Source: Erysipelotrichaceae bacterium (GTDB lineage: Bacteria > Bacillota_I > Bacilli_A > Erysipelotrichales > Erysipelotrichaceae). Taken from it: DNA of 64,000 nt. The notes under the pieces are model-generated. The model searched no databases and had not been told where the DNA came from. It saw only the letters and a list, made by a program, of their open reading frames with translations. Shown one piece after another: positions 57,348-64,000 of the stretch (the first letter of the stretch is position 1; every line of letters begins with the position of its first letter). The position numbers were made by a program, and so were the translations under genes. The stretch spans positions 82,540 through 146,539 of the forward strand of contig JAFRQF010000026.1 in assembly GCA_017428765.1 (NCBI GenBank), read 5' to 3'.

Positions 57348-58227
57348 TTTTCTTGGATACCATCAGGTTGATCATCGTGATCGTCAGAACGATCAGAAAC
57401 AGGATGAGTGCTGCCGCCGAAGCAAAGGAAGGATAGCCTCCCGAATTGCCATACAGCATATCATAGACATAGCCGACGATCGTATTCATGCCGGCCGCAT
57501 TGAGGTCGATGCCGAACAGTGCAACGACATCCGAATACGCTTTGAAAGCACCGATAAAGCCGGTGATGATCAGATAGAACAGCGACGGTGAGATCATCGG
57601 CAGCGTGATCTTATAGAAGATCCGCCACTTCGAAGTGCCATCGACTCTTGCGACATTATAGTAGTCCTTGTTTACCGAAGCCAAGGCGGAGGTCAGGATC
57701 AGGATCTTGAAAGGCAGTACCACCCAGATCGTATAGAAACAAAGGACGAACATTTTTGCCCAGTACGGCCCTTCGATGAAATCGATCGACGCGATACCGA
57801 ACGTATTGAGCAGCAGATTGATCAGGCCTTCCGAATAAGCCGTCTTTTTAAACAGGATCATGAAGACCAGTCCGACAGCCAGTGTGTTGGTCACATACGG
57901 CAGAAAGAAGATCGTCTGAAACAGATCTTTCAGCTTACCGATCGAATTCAAGGCCAGCGATATCAGCAAGGCGATACCTGTGGAAAGCGGGACCGTGATG
58001 ATGACCAGTATGAAGGTGTTTTTCAAAGCCTGCAGGAAATAAGGATCGTGCAGGACATAGGAGTAGTTGTATAAACCGATGCCGAAGTATTCCTGGGAAG
58101 CGAAATTGTAGCCTTCCTCTACGGAGTAGATCAGAACATCGATCAGAGGATAGATCATGAACACACCGACAAATAACAGTGCCGGCAGCAGATACAGCCA
58201 CCCTTTCAGATCGTTCTTCTTATTCAT
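57331..58227 (-). CDS. CUT1-type ABC importer permease (UgpA/MalF-like)
   Basis: 298 residues, six transmembrane helices. The EAA loop variant is NVARVDGTSKWRIFYKITLPMISPSL. LKGWLYLLPALLFVGVFMIYPLIDVLIYS is the typical first helix. It overlaps the ATPase gene by 4 nt. Confidence 0.9.
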   Translation of the reverse strand: MNKKNDLKGWLYLLPALLFVGVFMIYPLIDVLIYSVEEGYNFASQEYFGIGLYNYSYVLHDPYFLQALKNTFILVIITVPLSTGIALLISLALNSIGKLKDLFQTIFFLPYVTNTLAVGLVFMILFKKTAYSEGLINLLLNTFGIASIDFIEGPYWAKMFVLCFYTIWVVLPFKILILTSALASVNKDYYNVARVDGTSKWRIFYKITLPMISPSLFYLIITGFIGAFKAYSDVVALFGIDLNAAGMNTIVGYVYDMLYGNSGGYPSFASAAALILFLIVLTITMINLMVSKKNVHYR

Positions 58228-59312
58228 CGGATCACACTTTCATCTTTTTTCGAGAAGACATGGACCTTGTTCTGTTTTAAGGAAAAGGTGATGATACCGT
58301 CTTTGTTGTTGAGCACTTCATCGGCAGAAACGATGGCTCTTACGTCTTCATCCGAGATGCAGCGTTCATGATGGGCGACGATGCTGGTATCTCTTCCTGT
58401 CGTCTCGACACGGTCAAACTGACAGTGGAAGTATCCGTTCTCATCCGGATCAAAGGCCTCCGGCCGAATGCCGATATAGACCTCCTGATCTTCCGCGTTC
58501 CTTTCGCCGATACAGTCATCTCCGATATAGAGCTTGTGATCTTTGATATGGCCGTCGAAGACATTGATGGCCGGCGTACCTAAAAATTTCGCAACGAAGA
58601 GGTTGATCGGCTCATTATAGACTTCCTGCGGCTTTCCCATCTGCTGTAAGACACCGGCAGACATGACGACGATCAGATCGGAGATCGACATCGCCTCTTC
58701 CTGGTCATGTGTGACGAAGATCGTCGTGATGTTGGTCTCTTTTTGAATGCGGCGGATCTGTTCCCTGGTCTGTAAACGCAGTCTGGCATCGAGGTTGGAC
58801 AGCGGTTCGTCCAGCAAAAGCACGCCCGGTGTTTTCACCAGTGCTCTTGCGATCGCGACACGTTGCTGCTGACCGCCGGAAAGTTCGCTCGGTTTTCTTT
58901 CCATCAGCGTATCGATCTGCACGAGCTTTGCCGCTTCCAGAACCTTTTCCTCCATGACTTCTTTGCTGAGCTTTTTGTCTCCCTTGAGATTCTCCAAAGG
59001 GAACATGATGTTCTGCTTCACGCTCAGATGAGGATATAAGGCGTAGTTCTGAAATACCATGCCGACGCCTCTGTTTTCCGGCGGAAGTTCACTGACATCG
59101 AGGTCGCCGAACCAGATCTTTCCGGAAGTCGGTTTCTCCAATCCGCAGATCAGATTCAAAGTCGTCGATTTGCCGCATCCCGAAGGTCCCAAAAGGCCTA
59201 CCAGCTTGCCATCCGGTATCTCGAAGTTGAAGTCATTGACCGCAGTCACGATTTCGTTTTTATTATTTCTGGAAATAAATTTCTTTGTCAGGTGATCAAG
59301 TACGATTTTCAT
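58224..59312 (-). CDS. CUT1-type ABC importer ATPase (UgpC/MsmK-like)
   Basis: 362 residues from ATG 59312 (MKIVLDHLTKKF). An in-frame ATG at 59330 would add MWGGRT. Walker A is GPSGCGKST, Q-loop MVFQNYALYPH, signature LSGGQQQRVAIARA, Walker B LLLDEPLSNLD and switch His TIFVTHD. The C-terminal OB-type regulatory domain is present (IGIRPEAFDPDENG). The start region holds a seven-G tract that serves as the only Shine-Dalgarno-like element. First gene of the importer operon. Confidence 0.9.
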   Translation of the reverse strand: MKIVLDHLTKKFISRNNKNEIVTAVNDFNFEIPDGKLVGLLGPSGCGKSTTLNLICGLEKPTSGKIWFGDLDVSELPPENRGVGMVFQNYALYPHLSVKQNIMFPLENLKGDKKLSKEVMEEKVLEAAKLVQIDTLMERKPSELSGGQQQRVAIARALVKTPGVLLLDEPLSNLDARLRLQTREQIRRIQKETNITTIFVTHDQEEAMSISDLIVVMSAGVLQQMGKPQEVYNEPINLFVAKFLGTPAINVFDGHIKDHKLYIGDDCIGERNAEDQEVYIGIRPEAFDPDENGYFHCQFDRVETTGRDTSIVAHHERCISDEDVRAIVSADEVLNNKDGIITFSLKQNKVHVFSKKDESVIR

Positions 59313-59319
59313 TGTCCGG

Positions 59320-59345
59320 CCCCCCCACATCTAAAAATAATTATA
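59320..59345 (-). promoter_or_regulatory. Importer -10 box and seven-G tract
   Basis: Minus strand: TATAAT, 9 nt, ATG (59330), then seven consecutive G (plus-strand C7 at 59320-59326), then ATG 59312. The G tract lies upstream of one start and inside the frame opened by the other. Confidence 0.55.
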
Positions 59346-59376
59346 AAATTAAAAACCTGCAGAATTCTACAGGTTT
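59346..59376 (-). terminator. Terminator of the two-component operon
   Basis: AAACCTGCAG (59353-59362) and CTACAGGTTT (59367-59376) around AATT, followed on the minus strand by TTTTTAATTTT. It overlaps the kinase stop codon and precedes the importer promoter. Confidence 0.75.
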
Positions 59377-60787
59377 ACTGTTTTGCGATATCGAAATAGA
59401 ACTTGGAGTACTCCCCTTTCAAGGACTCCACCCCGCACTCCATGCCGTGCGCTTCGATGAGTTCTTTGGCCAGCGATAAGCCGATCCCCGAACCGATATG
59501 GTGACGTTTATGTTCCTTATCCACTTTATAATAGCGGTCCCAGATATTGTTCAGATCCTTCTTCTCGATGCCCTCACCGTTGTCATAGACATAGATACGC
59601 AGATGATCTTCATTTTCCTCCGATCCCAGTACGATCTTCTGTTTTTCTTTGTTGTTGTAGTTGAGGGAATTGTTGATGAAGTTATATAAGACCTGTTTGA
59701 TGCGTTTGACATCGACACTGATGATGCCATCCGCTTCACACTTCAGACTCAGGTCGATGCCCTGCGTCTCACAATACTTCTCATATTGGCGATAGACACT
59801 GTTCAGCAGATCGGAGATCAGGATGTCTTCCTTGTGCAGCTCGAGTTTGATCGCATCGATCTTTGAGATATCGATCAGATCATCGACCAGAGTGGAAAGA
59901 CGTTTTGCCTCATCAATGATTACGTTGATGTTTTCTTCCGTATTCTCTTCCGGCAGATCGCGGATCATTTCGCCATAGCCTACGATCATCGTCAAAGGTG
60001 TGCGAAGATCATGGGAAACGTTGCCTAAAAGCTCTTTCTTGGCCTTTTCCGCCTTCAGTATGTCTTCGTTGGCCTTTTCCAGCGTCTTATTGAGCTCTTC
60101 GAATTCCATAGACCCCGTTTTGACAGAATGCGGATCATATTCTCCTTTGGAAAGATTCTTCGATTCCGAATTGATCTGTTTGATCGGTGAGATGATATAC
60201 CGTGAGATGAAAAAAGCCAGGATCAGCGTCATCAGCAAGATGATCGCAATGATCAGCAGGTATTGTGACTTGATCGTCGATATGGTGGTATTTAACGGCG
60301 TGATGCCCGAAGAGACCATGATCATGACTGTTTCATCGTCATAAGTGATCAGCTTGGCAAAGATATAGACATCTTCCGGTTTGTCCATGAAGTGACGCTG
60401 GTAGCGGAAATTATCGAACATCTTCTCTTTGCCGTCCGCCGCATCGACTTCGGCAGCGATCGCATTGATCGTCGAATTATCGATCCCTCTGAGCGTACAG
60501 GCTCCGGTATAGTTCAGATCATCATCGTTGGAGACCACGCGGACGCAGACTTCGTTGGACATCGACATGTGTTCGATCAGCTCATCGAACTCATCTTCCC
60601 CTATCAGCAAAGCCACATCTTCGCCGGCACTCTTCAATGATTTCATCTTGTTTGCCTTATAAAAATCATCCAGAAATGTCGTCTGGACAAAATATACAAG
60701 GCCCATGACACCGACCACAAAGACCAGTAAGATCACAGTCAGCTGCAATGCAAGACTATATTTCTTTTTCAAAACGATAACCCACAC
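59375..60787 (-). CDS. Sensor histidine kinase
   Basis: 470 residues from GTG 60787; TTG at 60772 (giving M-K-K-K-Y-S) is an equally plausible start. Two transmembrane helices (about 12-34 and 177-197) flank an extracellular sensor of about 140 residues. HAMP (about 195-245) is followed by HisKA with the phosphoacceptor His in GNVSHDLRTPLT (H259). The ATPase domain has the N box (NFINNSLNY), G1 (VYDNGEGIEKKD) and G2 (HHIGSGIGLSLA). It overlaps the response regulator gene by 32 nt. The signal is unknown. The importer operon directly downstream is a candidate target by position only. Confidence 0.92.
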   Translation of the reverse strand: MWVIVLKKKYSLALQLTVILLVFVVGVMGLVYFVQTTFLDDFYKANKMKSLKSAGEDVALLIGEDEFDELIEHMSMSNEVCVRVVSNDDDLNYTGACTLRGIDNSTINAIAAEVDAADGKEKMFDNFRYQRHFMDKPEDVYIFAKLITYDDETVMIMVSSGITPLNTTISTIKSQYLLIIAIILLMTLILAFFISRYIISPIKQINSESKNLSKGEYDPHSVKTGSMEFEELNKTLEKANEDILKAEKAKKELLGNVSHDLRTPLTMIVGYGEMIRDLPEENTEENINVIIDEAKRLSTLVDDLIDISKIDAIKLELHKEDILISDLLNSVYRQYEKYCETQGIDLSLKCEADGIISVDVKRIKQVLYNFINNSLNYNNKEKQKIVLGSEENEDHLRIYVYDNGEGIEKKDLNNIWDRYYKVDKEHKRHHIGSGIGLSLAKELIEAHGMECGVESLKGEYSKFYFDIAKQ

Positions 60788-61421
60788 CCCTTATGGTCGT
60801 AATATAATTGCCGTATTCTTTCAGATCCTTGCGAAGCAGTTTCATATGCGTATCCAAGGTCCTGTCATCAGAATCATATTCATATCCCCAGACCTTCGAA
60901 ATGATCGACTGTCTTGTCAAAGCGTTCCCCATATTCTTCAGAAGATATAAGAGAAGCTCATATTCCTTGTTTGCCATATCGACTCTTTCTCCGTCGATCG
61001 ATACCATATGCGCATCCTCGTCCACGACAAGACCCTTTACTGTGATCTTGTTTGTCGCCTTCATCTCTCTTTTCAGGATGACTTTGATCCGCATCATCAG
61101 TTCCTTCAAAGAGAACGGCTTGGTCACATAGTCCTCCGCTCCGATGTCAAAACCATAGATACGGTCATATTCCTGTCCCAGAGCCGTCAGAAAGATACAG
61201 GGAACATCCCTGATCTCCTTCATCTTCTTCAAAGTCTCATAACCGTCCATCTCCGGCATCATGACATCCAGCACGACAAGATCGAAATCCTCTTTGGCAA
61301 ACATCTCCAAAGCTTTTCTGCCATCGCTTGCCAGAACGCATTCATGTCCCTCGTGGATCGCATATTTCCCGATCATTTCACGGATCTTTTCTTCATCGTC
61401 TACGATCAATAGTTTTGCCAT
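60756..61421 (-). CDS. OmpR/PhoB-family response regulator
   Basis: 221 residues. The receiver domain has acidic pocket VDDEE, phosphoacceptor LDVMMPEMDG (D52), FLTALG and switch Lys in DYVTKPF. The C-terminal winged helix is KEYELLLYLLKNMGNALTRQSIISKVWGYEYDSDDRTLDTHMKLLRKDL, ending RGVGYRF. First gene of the pair. Confidence 0.95.
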   Translation of the reverse strand: MAKLLIVDDEEKIREMIGKYAIHEGHECVLASDGRKALEMFAKEDFDLVVLDVMMPEMDGYETLKKMKEIRDVPCIFLTALGQEYDRIYGFDIGAEDYVTKPFSLKELMMRIKVILKREMKATNKITVKGLVVDEDAHMVSIDGERVDMANKEYELLLYLLKNMGNALTRQSIISKVWGYEYDSDDRTLDTHMKLLRKDLKEYGNYITTIRGVGYRFEKEI

Positions 61422-61507
61422 AATTCAATGTTAACCTCAAAATGTGAATTTCAACTGAATTTTTCTCTTCCAATTCATTTTTTTTATTATATAATAGTTA
61501 TTGTCCT

Positions 61508-61583
61508 TGCGGATTAGCCAAGCGGTAAGGCAGTGGACTCTGAATCCACCATTTCGAAGGTTCGAATCCTTCATCCGCAGCCA
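61508..61583 (+). tRNA. tRNA-Gln (anticodon CUG)
   Basis: Acceptor TGCGGAT/ATCCGCA, D arm with GCCAAGCGGTAAGGC, anticodon arm GTGGA-CTCTGAA-TCCAC (CUG, decodes CAG), T arm GAAGG-TTCGAAT-CCTTC, discriminator G, encoded CCA. TATAAT at 61490-61495 precedes it. The last 17 bases recur 1516 bp downstream. Confidence 0.95.
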
Positions 61584-61669
61584 GTAGACATTGAAAGCCT
61601 GAGATGATCAGGCTTTTTTGTTTCATTCTTTAGTTTTGTTTAGTTTGGATATCCCGACAAACTTGAATT
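61567..61669 (+). repeat. Direct repeat copy A (tRNA-Gln 3' end and terminator), attachment-site candidate
   Basis: 103 bp. The first 45 bases (61567-61611) are identical to 63083-63127. The whole copy is about 92% identical to copy B by eye (about eight differences, including two compensating indels). It covers the 3' 17 nt of the tRNA gene, its terminator and a conserved tail that includes TATCCCGACAAAC. Confidence 0.85.
61594..61619 (+). terminator. Terminator of tRNA-Gln
   Basis: AAGCCTGA (61595-61602), GATGA, TCAGGCTT (61608-61615), then T6. Copy B of the repeat carries the same hairpin with one base-pair broken. Confidence 0.85.
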
Positions 61670-61721
61670 GTCGATTTTACAGTCCAAGAAATCGCAACGA
61701 TTATATCATTGAGCCCGGTAC

Positions 61722-62243
61722 TCAGACAAGAATATACCCTCTGAACCCGCGCACAGAATAGTATGAATCCGCGCCGTTGTGATAAGTGAACACGGTATCA
61801 TAGCGCCGTTCGCAGAACAGCGCCCCGCCTTTGCTGCGGATATCATCCGGCGTAGCGATCCAGCTTGATGTTTTCAAATCAAAAGAGCCGAGACTTTGCA
61901 GTCGACGATAGAGTTCCTCTGTCATCATTGAAACGCCGATTTCTTTCGCTTTCCGTTCGGCACTGCCTGACGGCGGGTTTTTCGTTCGTCCTTGCAATGC
62001 CTTTTCGTCATAACACAGGCTTCTGCGCCCGACGGGCGATTCCTTTGCGAAGTCGCAGAAAATGAGTTTTCCCGTCTTTACGTCATAACCCATAGTGTCC
62101 GGCTCACCGCCGCTTTCCTCCATCTTTTGTAAAATCGCGATTGAGGCGGGATCCTCGCGCAGCCTGTGCTCAACTTCAGACCACTCCAAATTCGGATGAC
62201 GTTCCCGGTGTTCGAAAAATCTCGCTTTCAGTAATTCCAACAT
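61722..62243 (-). CDS. DUF4256 family protein
   Basis: 173 residues from ATG 62243 (MLELLKARFFEHRERHPNLE), which has AGAGGTG upstream; a GTG at 62252 is possible. It matches the DUF4256 pattern (GGEPDTMGYDVKTG, FCDFAKESPVGRRSLCYD, LGSFDLKTSSWIATP, RSKGGALFCERRYDTVFTYHNGADSYYSVRGFRG). Function unknown. It begins one base after the toxin stop (TAA-G-ATG), so it is the third gene of the toxin-antitoxin unit. Its richer G+C and different codon choice compared with neighbours suggest transfer. Confidence 0.82.
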   Translation of the reverse strand: MLELLKARFFEHRERHPNLEWSEVEHRLREDPASIAILQKMEESGGEPDTMGYDVKTGKLIFCDFAKESPVGRRSLCYDEKALQGRTKNPPSGSAERKAKEIGVSMMTEELYRRLQSLGSFDLKTSSWIATPDDIRSKGGALFCERRYDTVFTYHNGADSYYSVRGFRGYILV

Positions 62244-62244
62244 C

Positions 62245-62514
62245 TTACACACCTCTATAAACCTCCCTTCGATGTCCTACAGACAGAACAAGAATAATGA
62301 TATCTTTATCATGGATCTCACAGATGATCCTGTAATCACCTACCCGATAACGCCAAGCACCCGCTTTATCTCCGGTCAGCGCTTTTCCAATTAATCTTGG
62401 ATTCTCACATCCTTCAAGATTCTTCCTGATCCAGCCGAGAATAAGTGATGAGACATGTTTATCCATCTTCCGAAGTTCATTCTTAGCCTGATCTGATAAT
62501 CTGACATGAAACAT
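62245..62514 (-). CDS. RelE/ParE-superfamily toxin
   Basis: 89 residues: FHVRLSDQAKNELRKMD at the N terminus and the RelE core GAWRYRVGDYRIICEI followed by VLSVGHRREVY. The basic residues expected at the mRNA-cleaving site are retained. It begins directly after the antitoxin stop codon. It should be a ribosome-dependent mRNA interferase neutralised by the upstream antitoxin. Confidence 0.88.
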   Translation of the reverse strand: MFHVRLSDQAKNELRKMDKHVSSLILGWIRKNLEGCENPRLIGKALTGDKAGAWRYRVGDYRIICEIHDKDIIILVLSVGHRREVYRGV

Positions 62515-62739
62515 CTACAGACCAAGCTCCTTTTCAACTTCGTCTAATGTATATGTCTTCGGGTCCTTTTTGAATTCTTCTGCCGCTCTATTATAAGCCG
62601 CAAGGTCGATCTCATCTTCTATCTTCTCGATCACGGCCTGGCGGATCAGATCTGAGACGCTTATATTATTGATCTTGGCATAGTCTTTGATCAGCTTTGC
62701 ATCCTCTTCGGAAAGTCTCAATGATATAGTCATAATCAA
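62515..62739 (-). CDS. RelB/DinJ-type ribbon-helix-helix antitoxin
   Basis: 74 residues (ATG 62739, or 62733 giving MTISLRLSEED). The ribbon-helix-helix region (MTISLRLSEEDAKLIKDYAK) includes SVSDLIRQAVIEKIEDE. The C-terminal toxin-binding part is YTLDEVEKELGL. First gene of the three-gene islet operon. It is expected to repress its own promoter. Confidence 0.88.
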   Translation of the reverse strand: MIMTISLRLSEEDAKLIKDYAKINNISVSDLIRQAVIEKIEDEIDLAAYNRAAEEFKKDPKTYTLDEVEKELGL

Positions 62740-63184
62740 GTCTCCTTGTGTATTACATTGTATTACATTTCAAAATAGATTTCAATCTGTTCTCTATAAC
62801 TGTTCAATATCTTTAAGATCTGTTTCAGATGTGTTCATATTATTGATGTTTTTTTAATACTTCTGTTAATTTTGAATTTTTGTTATGACTGGCTCAATAG
62901 TTTTTTGCAAGATTCCGGCAAGATTGCCTTTACGAAAATAATCGAATTGCAACAGATATTAACAGAAATCAAGAATCTGAAATGTCTGAAACTTGATAAA
63001 AGACCTTTAAAATAAAGGTTTTGAAGAAAATATAATAATATCCGTTACAAACTGCTTTGCATTGACTGTTTCAGAGGACACTTCCTTCATCCGCAGCCAG
63101 TAGACATTGAAAGCCTGAGATGATCAGACTTTTTGTTTCGTTCTATTTTTTTATTTAGTTTGGATATCCCGACAAACCTTGAAT
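62740..63184. other. Intergenic, A/T-rich; islet right end
   Basis: About 445 bp with no convincing gene. It holds the presumed antitoxin promoter (TTGAAATCTATTTTG near 62770-62790 read leftward), a low-complexity A/T stretch (62800-63050), and repeat copy B at the right end. No integrase or relic was found. Confidence 0.6.
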
Positions 63185-63185
63185 T
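63083..63185 (+). repeat. Direct repeat copy B (displaced tRNA-Gln 3' end)
   Basis: Matches copy A (61567-61669). It starts with the 17-nt tRNA-Gln 3' end including CCA, continues through the terminator hairpin (one mismatch) and TATCCCGACAAAC, and ends at the stop codon of the P-loop gene. The match does not extend into the rest of the tRNA. Confidence 0.85.
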
Positions 63186-63736
63186 TAGAGATCAAAGGTA
63201 TCTTTAATCAATCTTGCAACTTCTTCAGGCTCTATATTTGAATTGTCAATCCTGAGGTAGTTATCAAAAGTGATCTCACCTTCATGACTGACGCATCTGT
63301 GATTCTGGTCATCGTTGATCAAGCGCTGGTTTGAAGTCTCTATATCTCTTTTGGATGCTTTGTGCTTCAGTCTGTTCTCAGAGACGTTTCGCTTCAGTCT
63401 GATTTCCTGCGGGGCAATCAGTTCAACATAGTAGAATTCTGTTCCATAAGGTTCAAAAATCCCCTTAATATGCTCAAGATACTCCCATTCTGATGGCATA
63501 TCAAAATCCATCATCATGGTAAAGATCATCCCATAGTTTTCAGATGCGGCGAAATTCTTGAAAATCAAATCACGCATTTCAGCAATCGTCTTCCCGTCAT
63601 ATCTGCCGAAGATCTCGATCACTGGTTCAATGGCCATGTGGTTGTGAAAGAGCCTCAGACCCGTGATTCTCATTAATTCCTGACCAACCGTCATTTTCCC
63701 AACAGCGGCATCGCCAATGATAAAAACCAGTTTCAT
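63185..63736 (-). CDS. P-loop NTPase (kinase-like, AAA family annotation)
   Basis: 183 residues from ATG 63736 (MKLVFIIGDAAVGKMTVGQE, Walker A GDAAVGKM). A longer frame to 63751 lacks support. The rest resembles shikimate/adenylate-kinase-like small P-loop proteins: GLRLFHNHMAIEPVIEIFGRYD, then VELIAPQEIRLKRNVSENRLKHKASKRD (lid-like, basic). Substrate unknown. It lies just outside repeat copy B and its stop codon uses the last base of that repeat. Confidence 0.7.
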   Translation of the reverse strand: MKLVFIIGDAAVGKMTVGQELMRITGLRLFHNHMAIEPVIEIFGRYDGKTIAEMRDLIFKNFAASENYGMIFTMMMDFDMPSEWEYLEHIKGIFEPYGTEFYYVELIAPQEIRLKRNVSENRLKHKASKRDIETSNQRLINDDQNHRCVSHEGEITFDNYLRIDNSNIEPEEVARLIKDTFDL

Positions 63737-63759
63737 AAAGCACCTCCACAAACTTGAAG

Positions 63760-64000
63760 TTATCGTTTTAAGGTCATCCTTATTTCTGTAGCTGATATAT
63801 TGGGGCTTGTCATCTCAGTGCCATCTGGCTGAAATCCACACTTTTCATAGAAGCGAATTGCTCTTCTGTTCTCTTTCAAAACCCATAGACGCACTTGCGA
63901 GAAGTGCTTAATTTGTTCCAACCCTACATCCATCAGTTTACGGCCGACACCTTTTCCATAGTAATCAGCCAAAACATATAGGGCGAATATCTCACCAACA
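63760..64000 (-). CDS. GNAT-family N-acetyltransferase, start outside window
   Basis: The frame is open to the window edge (VGEIFALYVLADYYGKGVGRKLMD). It shows the acetyl-CoA binding motif YGKGVGRKLM (Q/RxxGxG/A variant) and the C-terminal NRRAIRFYEKCGF that marks GNAT enzymes. The TTG at 63972 is internal. It is followed by the P-loop gene 23 bp downstream. Substrate unknown. Confidence 0.85.
   Translation of the reverse strand, partial: VGEIFALYVLADYYGKGVGRKLMDVGLEQIKHFSQVRLWVLKENRRAIRFYEKCGFQPDGTEMTSPNISATEIRMTLKR

Overview
The window is chromosomal sequence from a low-to-mid GC Firmicute, most likely of the Erysipelotrichia (inferred from gene content and order, not from a search). Supporting signs are a Gram-positive replication cluster (polA-mutM-coaE-dnaB-dnaI), an RNA polymerase delta subunit, an ECF vitamin transporter core, RNase J, HrcA/CIRCE heat-shock control, TATAAT-type promoters and numerous short-stem, T-tailed terminators. 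Coding density is very high, genes overlap by 1-26 nt, and no prophage, insertion sequence, CRISPR array or rRNA is visible.

Layout. 1-4.7 kb: a partial Crp/Fnr regulator, threonine aldolase, an S66 peptidase, a GH13 glycosidase, a candidate 49-residue ORF and a cold-shock protein. 4.7-12.1 kb: the complete HrcA heat-shock block hrcA-grpE-dnaK-dnaJ plus clpB, with two CIRCE operators before hrcA and one before clpB; groES-groEL at 45-47 kb has a fourth. 12.1-16.8 kb: coaD, rsmD and ftsW, divergent from def and followed by rnjA. 16.8-25.3 kb: one leftward eight-gene unit, trmB - degenerate ZnuA-like lipoprotein - polA - mutM - coaE - dnaB - dnaI - pfkA. 25.4-30.1 kb: an M24 peptidase, pnp, and a FemX-like transferase whose stop codon lies one base before a tRNA-Thr(CGU) gene. 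30-33.6 kb: ecfA1-ecfA2-ecfT-truA and a membrane protein. 33.7-40.7 kb: a DUF1893 protein, fba, ispF, a HAD protein, rpoE, a DUF1934-like protein, murD-murI, a PHP phosphoesterase and rubrerythrin. 40.7-45 kb: a condensation-fold acyltransferase with a membrane partner, tRNA-Arg(CCU) and an ABC exporter. 47-54.8 kb: an Amidase_6 protein, a glycosyltransferase with a MarR-like tail, a GtrA-like protein, a YihX-like phosphatase, pepF, gapA and an OB-fold-like lipoprotein. 54.9-61.4 kb: a CUT1-type sugar or glycerol-phosphate ABC importer and a two-component system. 61.5-64 kb: tRNA-Gln(CUG) followed by a 1.5-kb islet (RelB/RelE-type toxin-antitoxin plus a DUF4256 gene) bounded by a 103-bp direct repeat of the tRNA 3' end, then a P-loop kinase-like gene and a partial GNAT gene.

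Most of the window is core housekeeping. The observations that go beyond it are: (i) the repeat-bounded islet at tRNA-Gln; (ii) the FemX-like/tRNA-Thr pair; (iii) the glycosyltransferase fused to a winged-helix domain; (iv) at least a dozen genes whose ATG sits 6-8 nt after a TATAAT-like box, which implies widespread leaderless mRNAs; (v) a TroA/ZnuA-fold lipoprotein that has lost its metal-ligand histidines; and (vi) a seven-G tract between two alternative starts of the importer ATPase.
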